Notes: generated from the letters alone by a model not told the origin. A DNA stretch of 64,000 nt from Betaproteobacteria bacterium (GCA_009921265.1 RFYV01000009.1:1-64000), one strand, 5' to 3'; positions 16,007 to 25,788 are shown, counted from the stretch's first letter. Program-made: numbers and translations.

Positions 16007-16443
16007 TTTTTTGGAGAAATCTGACCATTGTTTGAGCTCATTGCGAAAAAAGCTTTACAAAATCAGCTGAGCCACCGCTCGCCTGTGATGCCCCCATCGT
16101 TGCAATGACATTTTTAACTTCAGTACTTTCTCTGGCTCTGACCAATGCATCAGTCAGTTTTTCTGTAATATCAACGGGAGTGCCACTACGAACAGCTAAT
16201 CCTTGCCAATCTCTGACAAGAAAATTAGGAAAACCCTCCTCAGACATCGTAGGTACATCCTTAAAATTAGCTAATCTTTCGGGACTCGATACTGCCAATG
16301 CTTTTAATCGACCACTGTTAATGAAGCCTGTAACTGGTGAAGTTGCAGCAAACATAAAAAGGTGCTGGCCGCCAACCAGATCGGTTATGGCTTGTGGTAA
16401 TTGATTGTAAGGTGTATGCAAAGCAGTAACCTGCGCTAGATAT
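16007..16443 (-). pseudogene. Bug-family receptor remnant, 5'-truncated and frameshifted
   Basis: Only the C-terminal half of a Bug receptor is present. Homology begins near 16440 (YLAQVTALHTPYNQ, like the HVPYxG region of intact Bugs) just after an in-frame TAA, and about 170 N-terminal residues including the signal peptide are missing. The frame ends at a TGA near 16038 after VKLFSQ. The expected C-terminus (FRNELKQWSDFSKK) continues in another frame. A single extra T in the T-run at about 16045-16050 explains the shift, because removing it gives VKLFRNELKQW. The remnant then runs straight into the GST gene. Confidence 0.8.
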
Positions 16444-16576
16444 TAATCAGAAATACTTTCCATCAACAAATTTTCAGGTTTTTAGCTTGGAATATGATGA
16501 AATATATTTCAAGGATTAATTGAATTATTGAATTAACTTTAAACATCGTCTGATTACGCAATGCAAAAGATAGGTT

Positions 16577-17593
16577 TTATTTCTGATCAGAATTTGGCAA
16601 TTTATAATTATTTTTTCTCTCTGCTAGAGCTTCGCCAAATGATTGTGGTTTGTATTTAGGTGGATGATTGGCATCTAATAATCCAGGGAAGCAATCAAAC
16701 TGAACATCCTCTCTGGGATTAACAAACAGTGGAATGGAGTGTCTCTCCTTGCCTGTTCGATTAATCACACGATGGGGAGCTGATCGAAATTGTTCATTGG
16801 TCCAGCGTTGACACATGTCACCGTTGTTGAATAACAAACATCCCTCAAGTGCAGGTGCTTGAACCCATTCACCCGCTCGGGTGATGACTTCCAGTCCCGG
16901 TAATTTGGATTGTGCGAGCAAGGAGCCATAGCCGTAATCGGAATGTGGACCAATGCCATACTGCCCCTCCAATGCGGGATCCGCAGGGGGATAGTGCAAC
17001 AAGCGCAGCGTGTGATTGCCATCCTTGAATGCGTCATGCGCAATTAAATAGTCGGGTGGTAATCCCAAAGCGGTAGCATGCAATACCAGAACACGACGTG
17101 CAACCTGAGTCAGTGCTTCAAAATATTCTTGCGCAGTTTCTCTAAAACCTAGTAAATCTTTGGGCCAATGATTGTCCAAAGCCCAAGGCTTGTTGTTTTT
17201 TCTATCTGGATGCTCAGGACCATATTCGCGTCGTATATAAAAGGATGCACTGCGATCGGGATGTTTGCTATCGCCGTAAAGTGCTGCATATGATTTTTGT
17301 GTTTGCCCGCCCAAGGGCAAATAACCTACCGAAGTTGTTAACGCTTTGACTTCCATTTTTTTTTCTAATGGCAATGCATGAAAACGTTCGGTTTGCTCAA
17401 ACATACGATCAATCAGATTTTGAGAAACACCATGATTTTTAATAAAGAAAAACCCCAAATATTCACTGGCGTGTTTTACTTCTCTCACCGTAGCATCAAA
17501 TGCTTTTCTATCACCAGCCATGGCAGGACCAAAGTCAATAACTGCGATGGTTTCATTTGAAATTTTTCGTTCTTGAATTGGTTGATTCATCAA
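16577..17593 (-). CDS. 2-oxoglutarate/Fe(II)-dependent oxygenase of the isopenicillin-N-synthase-like family
   Basis: A 338-residue protein with the N-terminal DIOX_N region (VIDFGPAMAGDR, then KHASEYLGFFFIKNHGV) and a C-terminal jelly-roll. Fe ligands are visible as His-Ser-Asp in GPHSDYG and the distal His in SAPHRV, followed by the Arg of RHSIPLFVNP that binds the 2-oxoglutarate carboxylate. Such enzymes hydroxylate or cleave small molecules. The gene starts 25 bases after the hydroxyisobutyrate-dehydrogenase-like gene and belongs to the minus-strand cluster with the second ABC transporter. Substrate unknown. Confidence 0.9.
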   Translation of the reverse strand: MMNQPIQERKISNETIAVIDFGPAMAGDRKAFDATVREVKHASEYLGFFFIKNHGVSQNLIDRMFEQTERFHALPLEKKMEVKALTTSVGYLPLGGQTQKSYAALYGDSKHPDRSASFYIRREYGPEHPDRKNNKPWALDNHWPKDLLGFRETAQEYFEALTQVARRVLVLHATALGLPPDYLIAHDAFKDGNHTLRLLHYPPADPALEGQYGIGPHSDYGYGSLLAQSKLPGLEVITRAGEWVQAPALEGCLLFNNGDMCQRWTNEQFRSAPHRVINRTGKERHSIPLFVNPREDVQFDCFPGLLDANHPPKYKPQSFGEALAERKNNYKLPNSDQK

Positions 17594-17618
17594 ATTCTCC
17601 TTGATTAAATTAAAAATA

Positions 17619-18506
17619 TTATGCGGGTTTTTGGATTAAATGTTCTCTAAAAAATTTGGGAAATTGTGCTAGATCTTCACCGCCGATTCCGCTACTAACA
17701 GCGCCTGACAGTGACGTTGCAATGGCTGAAGCCATAGTCATTGGCACACCAGCCAAACTACCAGCTGCCACAGCATTTAGCATATCTTTTCGCAAACTAC
17801 TGATATCCAATGTTGTATCAGACGCGCCGCCTTTTAGCACAGCCGTTTTCATGTTCAACCAGCCATTGGCAGTAGGCGCTTGAGCAAATATTTCCAGCAT
17901 ATCTTCAATCTTTAATCCTTGCGCAGTGCCCAAGGCCATACCTTCAGCTAATGCCTGCAAATAGGCTGCCATGGTTAGATTAACAGCGAGTTTCATCGCA
18001 TGCGCTTGACCTACACCACCGACGTGTTTTACTTTTCTAGAAATCAATTGAAGCACGGGCATAGCGAGTTCAATGTCAGCAGCATGTCCGCCTGCTGGTA
18101 AAAATAACTGGCCCTCTAAAACGGTGGGAATACTACCCATCATGGGTACACCAATTAATTTAGCGCCTTTACTTTCTAATAACGCCGAAAGGGTTTGCAG
18201 TGTTTGTGGCTGAAGTGTACTCATCTCAATAATGAGTTTGTCCTTGGTAGCACCACTTGCAATTCCATCTTTACCACTGTATAAAACTTGCGCACCTGCA
18301 TCATCATTAATCATCACCAATGTGATGTCGGACTTTGTCACCACATCGGATGCATTCGCAGCAGGCAATGCACCTGCGTCTTTTGCTGTTTTGATTTTGG
18401 CAGTGTCACGATCCCAAACATATAACTCTTCAACGCCTTGCGATATGAGTCGCTTGACCATGGCATGTCCCATGCGCCCTAAGCCAATCAGTCCTATTTT
18501 TTTCAT
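17619..18506 (-). CDS. NAD(P)-dependent beta-hydroxyacid dehydrogenase (3-hydroxyisobutyrate dehydrogenase-like)
   Basis: A 295-residue enzyme with an N-terminal Rossmann motif (IGLIGLGRMGHAM, residues 3-15) and the conserved catalytic Lys in GGVGQAHAMKLAVNL. The substrate-binding signature around MMGSIPTVLEGQL resembles the usual SGG motif but is altered. Relatives oxidise 3-hydroxyisobutyrate, tartronate semialdehyde or similar acids. It sits between an ABC permease gene and the oxygenase gene, and probably acts on the product of one of them. Confidence 0.9.
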   Translation of the reverse strand: MKKIGLIGLGRMGHAMVKRLISQGVEELYVWDRDTAKIKTAKDAGALPAANASDVVTKSDITLVMINDDAGAQVLYSGKDGIASGATKDKLIIEMSTLQPQTLQTLSALLESKGAKLIGVPMMGSIPTVLEGQLFLPAGGHAADIELAMPVLQLISRKVKHVGGVGQAHAMKLAVNLTMAAYLQALAEGMALGTAQGLKIEDMLEIFAQAPTANGWLNMKTAVLKGGASDTTLDISSLRKDMLNAVAAGSLAGVPMTMASAIATSLSGAVSSGIGGEDLAQFPKFFREHLIQKPA

Positions 18507-18536
18507 TTAGATTCCTTATGATGTTTTTTCGATTTT

Positions 18537-19313
18537 TTACATGGATGCTTTGGTCAAATCTGTTTCTTTGTGCAAAACACCAGGTACCAGTAAATACTCT
18601 GCAAACTCAACGGCGTAATACAGTGTCACGCCTATCAAGGTCAGCAATACCAGTGCAGAAAAAACACCAGGACTGTCGAGTTGACCGTTTGCATACAACA
18701 AATAGTAGCCAAGACCTCGATCCGCAGCAACAAATTCTGCAACTACGGCCCCCACTACCGCCAAACTCATGCCAATTTTTAAGCCCGCAAAAATATTAGG
18801 TAAAGCTGCAGGCAAACGCAGTTTCATAAACGTGCGATACGGCCCAGACCCCATGGATCGAAACATGCGAACCATTTCAGGATCAATCGCTTCAAGACCC
18901 ACCATGGTTGAAATAGTGATTGGAAAAAAAGCGATTAAAAAAGCAATAAACATTTTGGCCATCAAACCACTGCCAAACCAAATTGTAAGCACGGGTGCAA
19001 TGGCAACTTTGGGCACCATTTGTGAAGAAATTAAAAGGGGATAAATACTTGACTTAGCAAAAGGGCTGAATGACACCATGATGCCCAACATAACACCCGT
19101 GGTTGCAGCCATAAAAAAACCAGCGAATATTTCAATCAGCGTTGGAATAGAAAAAGCCAAAAAAAGTTCATGTCGCAGCACTAAATTTAAATAAATATCT
19201 GAGGGGCTTGGCAAGATCAAGATTGGCACTTTAAAAAAGCGAACGGCCAACTCCCATATCAAACATAAGACGATGACGGTGAAGATCGGATATAGTTTTT
19301 TAAAGTAATGCAT
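18537..19313 (-). CDS. ABC transporter permease, NitT/TauT type
   Basis: A 258-residue membrane protein with about six hydrophobic segments, the first at residues 9-26. The EAA-like loop is seen as FRSMGSGPYRTFMKLRLPAALP. It belongs with the damaged ATPase 11 bases upstream and the binding protein at 20.1-21.1 kb. The permease itself is intact. If the ATPase is dead the importer can only work with an ATPase encoded elsewhere. Confidence 0.9.
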   Translation of the reverse strand: MHYFKKLYPIFTVIVLCLIWELAVRFFKVPILILPSPSDIYLNLVLRHELFLAFSIPTLIEIFAGFFMAATTGVMLGIMVSFSPFAKSSIYPLLISSQMVPKVAIAPVLTIWFGSGLMAKMFIAFLIAFFPITISTMVGLEAIDPEMVRMFRSMGSGPYRTFMKLRLPAALPNIFAGLKIGMSLAVVGAVVAEFVAADRGLGYYLLYANGQLDSPGVFSALVLLTLIGVTLYYAVEFAEYLLVPGVLHKETDLTKASM

Positions 19314-19324
19314 GCGTCATTGAT

Positions 19325-19991
19325 TCAGTGAGTTTGAAAAATGCCATGCTTCATGAATAAAGCACGCACTTGCGCGGTGTAATGTGTAAATTGTGGTGTG
19401 TCACGAATCGACAAAGGTCTAGGTCTAGGCAAATCAATCTCAATCACGTCGGCAATCAAACCAGGCCTAGGTGTCATCACCATCACACGATCACCTAAAA
19501 ACACCGCCTCATCCATGTTATGTGTGATGAATACAACGGTTCTCTGACCCGCCTGAACAAACTTATCGAAATCGATAGCCAATTGATCTCGTGTGATGGC
19601 ATCCAATGCGGCAAAAGGTTCATCCATTAAAACCAGTTTTGGATCGTGGAGTAAGGATCTACAAATAGAAACGCGTTGTCGCATACCACCTGACAGTTCG
19701 TGCGGATAAAAGTTGGCAAAGTCTTGCAAGTTAACCAACTTGAGTAATTCTTGCGCTCGATCGGTGTAGGCCTTGGGATCAAAGCCTCTAGCTTCTGCTT
19801 GCACCAGTACATTCTCTAATGCAGTACGCCAAGGCAAGAGTAAATCTTTTTGAAAGACGATGCCCGAACCAGTGTAAGGTCCTTCTATTTTTTTGCCTTC
19901 AATCAGAAGTTCTCCACTGGTTGGCATCTCCAATCCTGCTGCGTGCTGGAAATATTTTTCCAACTTCTTTCAACTCAACCAATAGTTTCAT
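19325..19991 (-). pseudogene. ABC transporter ATP-binding protein with Walker A deleted and frame shifted
   Basis: The ATG at 19991 opens a normal SsuB/TauB-like N-terminus (MKLLVELKEVGKIF). After about 14 residues the sequence jumps in another frame to HAAGLEMPTSGELLIEG, which normally follows Walker A directly. The stretch carrying GPSGCGKST, roughly 30-40 codons, is missing. The original frame reaches a stop after about 30 residues. The remaining frame, with a TTG at 19963 as its only start, has Q-loop, LSGGMRQR, Walker B LVLMDEPF and the switch His, but without Walker A it cannot bind nucleotide normally. A deletion of about 100 bases explains this. Confidence 0.82.
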
Positions 19992-20079
19992 GAGAACTTT
20001 GCATTAAAAAAAGGACTCGCTGCCAATTGACAGACAAGCCCCTGATAAAAAATCTTAAATCCAATCGAACAACAGTTGA

Positions 20080-21105
20080 TTAGGTGAACGCCGCATTGGT
20101 GAAGAAATCGGTTGATGGTTTTGCAATCGGTTGACCCAAAAGTCCTGTGACCACATCATGCGTAGCTTTGAACTTGACTGGATCGTGAAAGCCCAATCCT
20201 TTTTCTTTTTGTGTTTTTCCAATGGCCACGTCGCGAATCAAATCGAGTTCTTTGACAGAGAGCGCACGATCCATTTCTGGATAGTGCTTAACCATTGATG
20301 CGGCACCTGCGACGGGATCGGCAAATGCATCCTTGCATCCCTTCATGGTGGCTTGAACAAAGGCCTTCATTGCATCGGGTCTTTCGCGCCAATTTTTCTC
20401 AGTTGTAATCAATCCATCACCATACACATTGACCCCATGATCACCAAAGGTAAAGAAACCAATTTCTTGGCCGTTAGGCAACTTGGAATCAATGCTTGGT
20501 TTAGCGGGCAAACCAATCGCTACAGCATCGGCTTCTCCTTGCAACATCAAAGCAACCTTGGCATTGCCTGCTGCATTTTTCCAAACTGTTTTGTTAGGAT
20601 CAAAGCCATTGGCCTTAGCAAAGATTTTATACATGGCAGGCGCTGTTGATCCAGGTGAATCGACAATGGTTCTGTTTTCCAAGTCAGAAGGTTTATTGAT
20701 GCCTTTGCCTTTTTGGAAGAATAAAGAAATATTAAGTTTGTCGCCAACAACAGCCAACGAGCGCATTTGTGGATCAGGTGCTCGACCTTGGAGCATCAAC
20801 ATTTGCAATAAGTCTGCATGGATGATGTCTGCATTGCCTGATGACAATGCTTGAAAAGCCAAGGCATTGCCTAGCATGTGTTTAAAGGTCACATCAAAGC
20901 CGCGCTCTTTGTAATATCCTTTTTCTCTGGCCATGTAATACGTGGCATATTCACCGCGTGGTACCCACTGAATGGCCATGGTGATAGGCGTTAGAGTTTG
21001 CGAGATGGCTGAGTTAATGAATGGGAAAGAAATTAAACTGACGCTTGCGCCTACACCTTGGATAATAGATCTTCTACGAATTAAATTGCCATCATGCTGA
21101 CTCAT
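20080..21105 (-). CDS. ABC transporter substrate-binding protein, NMT1/ThiY-like
   Basis: A 341-residue periplasmic binding protein. The N-terminus has a twin-arginine-like motif (RRRSIIQGVG) and a hydrophobic core up to about residue 35. The mature start ITMAIQWVPRGEYATYYMAREKGYYKERG is split across the typical NMT1/THI5-like pattern of pyrimidine-precursor, riboflavin or organosulfonate carriers. It is the first gene of the second ABC cluster, about 90 bases upstream of the damaged ATPase. Its ligand is unknown. The reading frame is intact. Confidence 0.87.
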   Translation of the reverse strand: MSQHDGNLIRRRSIIQGVGASVSLISFPFINSAISQTLTPITMAIQWVPRGEYATYYMAREKGYYKERGFDVTFKHMLGNALAFQALSSGNADIIHADLLQMLMLQGRAPDPQMRSLAVVGDKLNISLFFQKGKGINKPSDLENRTIVDSPGSTAPAMYKIFAKANGFDPNKTVWKNAAGNAKVALMLQGEADAVAIGLPAKPSIDSKLPNGQEIGFFTFGDHGVNVYGDGLITTEKNWRERPDAMKAFVQATMKGCKDAFADPVAGAASMVKHYPEMDRALSVKELDLIRDVAIGKTQKEKGLGFHDPVKFKATHDVVTGLLGQPIAKPSTDFFTNAAFT

Positions 21106-21491
21106 GGGTTCTCCTTCATTTTGAATTTATAAATCGTTTCGAGATGATACGAACGCACCCATCTCGATCATTTTGAATACACAGATAATTTATATCTATA
21201 TACCTTTGGTGTTCAATACGTATTTCCCCTTGCGGCAAGCACTAAGATGCATTAAAAATAGCTACTTCTTCCTTTTAGCGACATACACACTGAATCTATA
21301 TTGCTTTGCTCACATGCGTGAGCATATATTTTATTAAACAAAAGCTAATATGATTTAACTTTAGATTCACACTGAAAAATGAAAATTAAAGAAAAGAAAA
21401 AAATGCTTCCTAGGGAAGCATAATTCAAAAATCTAGAAAAGTAATTCTGAAAACTACTTAAGTTATTGATTACTTTCAAATTTTTAGATTG
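21106..21491. other. AT-rich intergenic region between a binding-protein gene and tRNA-Val
   Basis: No gene is apparent in this 386-base stretch. It should contain the promoter of the binding-protein gene on the minus strand. Two hairpins are visible: GCTCAC-ATGC-GTGAGC at 21308-21323 without a clear T-run, and the terminator at 21403-21421 listed separately. Small RNAs cannot be excluded. Confidence 0.6.
21403..21421 (-). terminator. Rho-independent terminator downstream of tRNA-Val
   Basis: Read on the minus strand, the 8-bp stem ATGCTTCC / GGAAGCAT closes a three-base loop and is followed by a run of seven T residues and further T-rich sequence. It lies about 70 bases beyond the 3' end of tRNA-Val, so it probably ends the dnaQ-tRNA or isc-to-tRNA transcript. 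Confidence 0.8.
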
Positions 21492-21566
21492 TGGTGGGTG
21501 ATACATGGATCGAACATGTGACCCCTGCCGTGTGAAGGCAGTGCTCTACCGCTGAGCTAATCACCC
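21492..21566 (-). tRNA. tRNA-Val (anticodon CAC)
   Basis: The 75-base minus-strand sequence folds as a standard cloverleaf. The acceptor GGGTGAT pairs with ATCACCC, followed by discriminator A and an encoded CCA. The anticodon stem CTGCC / GGCAG encloses loop TTCACAC, which gives anticodon CAC for GTG codons. The T-loop TTCGATC is regular. It lies 21 bases downstream of dnaQ on the same strand. Confidence 0.95.
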
Positions 21567-21587
21567 TATTACCTCTAGGAAAAGGAA

Positions 21588-22304
21588 TTATGCCACAGCA
21601 CTTGGTGCTGATTTTTTCCAAACGGTTTTATTGCCGCTGCTTTTATCTAACTTTTTGAGCAACTCTTCATGCAAACCCAATTCTTGGGTAGTTGCCTTTA
21701 AAACAGGTAAATCCAAATGACTCAAATCGATGGATTGTGAAGCATCCGATTTTTGATTAGTCACATCATTTTCGATGATTAAGGCATCTTGCCCGCGCGT
21801 CATGTTGATATAAACATCGGCCAACAACTCGGCATCTAACAACGCACCGTGCAAGGTACGCGAAGCATTATCAACACCTAATCGGTCGCACAAAGAGTCC
21901 AAAGAATTGCGTTTGCCTGGATACATGTCTTTGGCCATCACCAACGTGTCGATGACCTTGGCAACGTACTGCGACATGAGAGGACGGTTGATTCGCTCCA
22001 ACTCTTTATTTAAAAAACCAATGTCGAATGGCGCATTGTGAATAATAATTTCTGCGTCATTTAAATACGTTAATAATTCATCAGCAACTTGCTCAAACTT
22101 AGGCTTATCTTTTAAAAATTCATTGCTGATGCCGTGCACTTTGAGCGCATCTTCGTGACTATCGCGATCGGGATTGATATACAAATGTAAATTATTTCCT
22201 GTGAGTTTTCTGTCAAGTAATTCGACGCAACCAATTTCAATGATGCGGTCGCCGTTATCGGCAGATAAACCAGTCGTCTCGGTATCTAAAATAATTTGAC
22301 GCAT
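21588..22304 (-). CDS. dnaQ: DNA polymerase III subunit epsilon (3'-5' proofreading exonuclease)
   Basis: A 238-residue DnaQ. The Exo I motif DTETTGL is at residues 7-13 and the Exo III region HGALLDAELLADVY holds the catalytic His and Asp. The length and the C-terminal tail for binding the alpha subunit are typical. It follows the fdx gene by eight bases, so it is probably read from the end of the isc operon, and is followed by tRNA-Val. Confidence 0.95.
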   Translation of the reverse strand: MRQIILDTETTGLSADNGDRIIEIGCVELLDRKLTGNNLHLYINPDRDSHEDALKVHGISNEFLKDKPKFEQVADELLTYLNDAEIIIHNAPFDIGFLNKELERINRPLMSQYVAKVIDTLVMAKDMYPGKRNSLDSLCDRLGVDNASRTLHGALLDAELLADVYINMTRGQDALIIENDVTNQKSDASQSIDLSHLDLPVLKATTQELGLHEELLKKLDKSSGNKTVWKKSAPSAVA

Positions 22305-22312
22305 ATCAACTC

Positions 22313-22651
22313 CTAATTTTCTTTGGCGTGATTGATGGTGTAACGTGGAATCTCAATGACCAAATCTTGCTGAGCCACAATGGCTTGGCAACTTAAGCGA
22401 GATTGCGGGGCTAGCCCCCACGCACGATCGAGCAAATCTTCTTCGGTCTCTTCTAACTCGTTGAGAGAAGAAAAACCTTCTTTGACAATCACATGGCAGG
22501 TTGTGCAGGCGCAGCTCATGTCACATGCATGCTCAATGGCGATTCCATTATCGAGCAAGGCCTCGCAAATGTTGTGTCCAGCTTTAACTTGTATTTCTTT
22601 GCCCTGGGGGCAATATTCAACGTGCGGAAGAATTTTGATGCGTGTCATCAC
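22313..22651 (-). CDS. fdx: Isc-type [2Fe-2S] ferredoxin
   Basis: A 112-residue adrenodoxin-like ferredoxin. The cluster ligands are in [13 protein letters not shown] (C-x5-C-x2-C) plus the distal Cys in SRLSCQAIV. Isc ferredoxin donates electrons for cluster assembly on IscU. It overlaps the hscA stop by four bases (ATGA type) and is the last isc gene. Confidence 0.95.
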   Translation of the reverse strand: MMTRIKILPHVEYCPQGKEIQVKAGHNICEALLDNGIAIEHACDMSCACTTCHVIVKEGFSSLNELEETEEDLLDRAWGLAPQSRLSCQAIVAQQDLVIEIPRYTINHAKEN

Positions 22652-24504
22652 AAGGTCTCAATGTTTTTGCCAGACAAAGCCTTGGCGATACTGTGGTTCA
22701 TGCGTAGTGCAGCAAAGGCTTCAGTCCCTTTGGCCAATGCGTCTGTTGCAGCCACGATAGGTGCAGGTTGATCCAACTGCTTGGCCTCTAATGTGGCCTT
22801 CATCAATTGTTCAATATTTTTTCTTTCTTTATCGCTGAGCAACTGGCCATCGGCGCTCAAAGCCGATTGCGCTGCAATCCACATCCGATCGGCTTCAAGC
22901 TTGGCTTCAGCCAAGGACCTTGCGTTTTTATCGTACTGAGCAGTACTAAAACCATCTTGCAGCATTTTTGCAATCTGTTCGTCCGACAAACCATAAGAAG
23001 GTTTCACATCAATGTGTGCTTGCACACCACTGATTTGTTCTTTGGCCGTCACTTGCAGCAAACCATCTGCATCAACTGTAAAGGTCACGCGAATACGTGC
23101 AGCGCCTGCAGTCATTGGAGGTATTCCTCGCAATTCAAACTTGGCAAGGCTTCTGCAATCAACAACCAAATCACGCTCTCCTTGCAAAACATGCAAGGCA
23201 AGCGCAGTTTGTCCATCTTGATAGGTGGTGAAGTCTTGCGCCATTGCAGTAGGAATGGTTTGATTGCGCGGAACAATGCGCTCAACCAAACCACCCATAG
23301 TTTCAATGCCTAATGAAAGCGGAATCACATCAAGCAATAACATTTCGCCGTTGGGATTGTTGCCCGCCAATTGATTGGCTTGTAGCGACGCCCCCAAAGC
23401 TACAACTTCATCGGGGTTGAGATTGGTAAGTGGCGTTTGTCCGAGCAACTGTCCCACTGCGGTTTGAATATGCGGCATGCGTGTGGATCCGCCCACCATC
23501 ACAACACCTTTAACATCAGAGATACTCAATTTGGCATCACGCAGGGCTTTTTTAACGGCAGTGAGTGTTTTTTGAGTAAGGTGCGCACAAACGGATTCAA
23601 ATTGAGCACGCGTGACTTCTACCTCAAGTGCTCCATCGCTGAATTGAACTTTAAAAATAGTTTTTTCATGCTGGGATAAATCTTCTTTGCACGCACGAGA
23701 AGCCATTATCACAAAGGATCTATCAGCGGGAGTGAGTACTTTTCTTTTGTGTTGAGATAAAACCCAATCACACAATGCGCGATCGTAATCGTCGCCACCT
23801 AATGCAGAGTCACCACCTGTGGCTAATACTTCAAAGACACCTCGAGTGAGCTGAAGAATTGAAATATCAAATGTGCCGCCACCCAAGTCATACACCGCAT
23901 AAATACCTTCGCTCGCATTGTCCAAACCATAAGCGATGGCTGCGGCTGTGGGTTCATTAATTAAGCGCAAGACCTCAATGCCCGCGAGTTGCGCAGCGTC
24001 TTTAGTGGCTTGTCTTTGTGCATCGTCAAAATAAGCAGGCACAGTAATGACTGCACCATAAATGTCTTCACCAAACGTATCTTCTGCACGATAACGCAGC
24101 GTTGCCAAAATTTCTGCACTGACTTCAACAGGAGATTTTTCTCCTAATACTGTTTGAATGCCAACCATGCCCTCTCGTTGAATCAATTGATAGGGCAATT
24201 GCGTTGCATTGGTTATGTCGTGGAGTCCTCTGCCCATTAATCGTTTGACCGACACGATGGTATTTTGAGGGTCCTGTGATTGCGCATTGAAAGCTTCAAC
24301 ACCAATTTGACGACCGCCATTGGCCAAGTAGCGGACGGCTGAGGGCAAAATCACGTGACCGAGTTCGTCGGGTAAACATTCGGCGACACCATTTCTGACA
24401 CTCGCCACCAAGGAATGAGTTGTACCAAGGTCGATGCCAATTGCAATGCGTCGCTGATGCGGATCGGGAGCTTGTCCAGGCTCGGAAATCTGTAGTAATG
24501 CCAT
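22648..24504 (-). CDS. hscA: Fe-S cluster assembly chaperone HscA (Hsp70 family)
   Basis: A 618-residue Hsp70. The ATPase domain shows [13 protein letters not shown] near residue 24 and [15 protein letters not shown] in the middle; the substrate-binding domain follows from about residue 390. Length matches HscA rather than DnaK (about 640). HscA with HscB promotes transfer of clusters from IscU to acceptor proteins. It starts about 30 bases after hscB. Confidence 0.96.
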   Translation of the reverse strand: MALLQISEPGQAPDPHQRRIAIGIDLGTTHSLVASVRNGVAECLPDELGHVILPSAVRYLANGGRQIGVEAFNAQSQDPQNTIVSVKRLMGRGLHDITNATQLPYQLIQREGMVGIQTVLGEKSPVEVSAEILATLRYRAEDTFGEDIYGAVITVPAYFDDAQRQATKDAAQLAGIEVLRLINEPTAAAIAYGLDNASEGIYAVYDLGGGTFDISILQLTRGVFEVLATGGDSALGGDDYDRALCDWVLSQHKRKVLTPADRSFVIMASRACKEDLSQHEKTIFKVQFSDGALEVEVTRAQFESVCAHLTQKTLTAVKKALRDAKLSISDVKGVVMVGGSTRMPHIQTAVGQLLGQTPLTNLNPDEVVALGASLQANQLAGNNPNGEMLLLDVIPLSLGIETMGGLVERIVPRNQTIPTAMAQDFTTYQDGQTALALHVLQGERDLVVDCRSLAKFELRGIPPMTAGAARIRVTFTVDADGLLQVTAKEQISGVQAHIDVKPSYGLSDEQIAKMLQDGFSTAQYDKNARSLAEAKLEADRMWIAAQSALSADGQLLSDKERKNIEQLMKATLEAKQLDQPAPIVAATDALAKGTEAFAALRMNHSIAKALSGKNIETL

Positions 24505-24534
24505 GGGTGTATTGTCGCTTGATTCTTTGTATTT

Positions 24535-25098
24535 TTAGGTCATGGCGTCGATACGTTTTTCAATATCTTGAATGAAACGATCTAAAAACATCAGTGCTCG
24601 CACATGTTGCATGGCTGATTGAGGATGATTGTGTTGATCTAAATCTTGGGCGCAATCATTGAGCAATTGTGTGCGGCTTTGCATCACTTGCGTATGTAAT
24701 TGTTCGATCGCCTCAATGGTGGATGCATCATCAAGATCTTCGCGCCATTGCATTTGCTGCATCAAAAAAGCAGCGGGCATCGCCGTGTTGTTTTCTGCTT
24801 CGATAGGTGCGCCGCGTAACTCACACAAATAAGCAGCACGTTTGAGTGGATCTTTGAGACGTTGATAAGCCTCGTTGATGCGAACGGTCCATTGCATTGC
24901 CAAACGTTGTGACGCGATATCTTGTCTAAAAAATTGATCGGGATGCGTTTGTCGTTGAAGATTTTTCCAACGCCCATCTAATTCAACTAAAGATATGGCG
25001 AACTGTTCGGGTAATTGAAAGACTTGAAAGTCGTTATCCGCCAACTGAAATAAGGGCGGTGCGTGATCTGCGGTCACCTCAAACTCTAAACGATTCAC
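24535..25098 (-). CDS. hscB: Co-chaperone HscB (J-domain protein)
   Basis: A 187-residue protein with an N-terminal J domain carrying the HPD motif (RQTHPDQF) and a C-terminal helical domain that binds IscU. The core begins at [12 protein letters not shown]. The listed GTG start overlaps the end of iscA by 20 bases; a GTG at 25077 is a possible alternative, giving 180 residues. No ATG start exists near the core. It sits between iscA and hscA, as usual. Confidence 0.92.
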   Translation of the reverse strand: MNRLEFEVTADHAPPLFQLADNDFQVFQLPEQFAISLVELDGRWKNLQRQTHPDQFFRQDIASQRLAMQWTVRINEAYQRLKDPLKRAAYLCELRGAPIEAENNTAMPAAFLMQQMQWREDLDDASTIEAIEQLHTQVMQSRTQLLNDCAQDLDQHNHPQSAMQHVRALMFLDRFIQDIEKRIDAMT

Positions 25099-25402
25099 CG
25101 CAACCGCAACGGTCGCGCTCGTTGGGATTGTTGAAGCGAAAGCCCTCGTTCAGTCCCTCGCGAACAAAATCAAGCTCGGTTCCATCAATGTAGGCCAAGC
25201 TTTTGGGATCGACTAACAATTTGATGCCGTGCGCTTCAAACAAAACGTCTTCTGGGGGCAACTCGTCGACATATTCGAGTTGATAGGCCAAGCCCGAACA
25301 ACCCGTGGTTTTGACACCCAAACGAACTCCTACGCCCCTGCCTCTTTTGCTAAGGTATTTGGTGACGTGCTTTGCAGCCGCAGGAGTGAGAGTAACTGCC
25401 AT
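25079..25402 (-). CDS. iscA: Iron-sulfur assembly protein IscA
   Basis: A 107-residue A-type carrier protein. The three conserved cysteines are visible as [10 protein letters not shown] and the C-terminal CGCGESF. It receives clusters from IscU and passes them to apo-proteins. Its start overlaps the iscU stop by one base (TAATG). Confidence 0.96.
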   Translation of the reverse strand: MAVTLTPAAAKHVTKYLSKRGRGVGVRLGVKTTGCSGLAYQLEYVDELPPEDVLFEAHGIKLLVDPKSLAYIDGTELDFVREGLNEGFRFNNPNERDRCGCGESFRV

Positions 25403-25788
25403 TAGTGTGTATGTTTCTTTTTGTAATCTTCAACAGCTGCTTTGATGGCGTCTTCAGCCAAAATAGAACAGTGAATTTTGACGGGTGGCAATGCCAACTC
25501 TTCTGCGATTTGACTGTTTTTGAGAGCCGCCGCTTGATCGAGTGTTTTGCCTTTGACCCATTCGGTCACCAAAGAAGAAGATGCAATCGCAGAACCGCAA
25601 CCATATGTTTTGAATCGCGCGTCTTCAATGACACCCGTGAGTGGGTTGACCTTGATTTGCAATTTCATCACGTCACCGCATGCCGGCGCACCCACCATAC
25701 CAGTACCAATGGAATCGTCACCTTTTTCGAAAGACCCCACGTTTCGGGGATTTTCATAATGATCGATGACTTTTTCGCTGTAGGCCAT
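25402..25788 (-). CDS. iscU: Iron-sulfur cluster scaffold protein IscU
   Basis: The start was placed at the ATG at 25788 ([16 protein letters not shown]), the usual IscU N-terminus, with a GGAG ribosome-binding site just upstream; an upstream TTG at 25800 is not needed. The 128-residue scaffold has the three cluster cysteines in [18 protein letters not shown] and [11 protein letters not shown] conserved HscA-binding LPPVK motif precedes the third Cys. Confidence 0.96.
   Translation of the reverse strand: MAYSEKVIDHYENPRNVGSFEKGDDSIGTGMVGAPACGDVMKLQIKVNPLTGVIEDARFKTYGCGSAIASSSLVTEWVKGKTLDQAAALKNSQIAEELALPPVKIHCSILAEDAIKAAVEDYKKKHTH

Noticed and set aside
16038-16060. Programmed ribosomal frameshift in the Bug remnant
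   Set aside because: The gene also lacks its whole N-terminal half and signal peptide, so a simple mutation in the T-run is more likely than programmed recoding.
21308-21323. Hairpin GCTCAC-ATGC-GTGAGC as a terminator or small RNA
   Set aside because: No T-run follows directly on either strand and no promoter was evident; kept only as a note in the intergenic entry.
22807-23313. 168-residue open frame antisense to hscA
   Set aside because: hscA is certain in this region and the antisense frame has no recognisable features.
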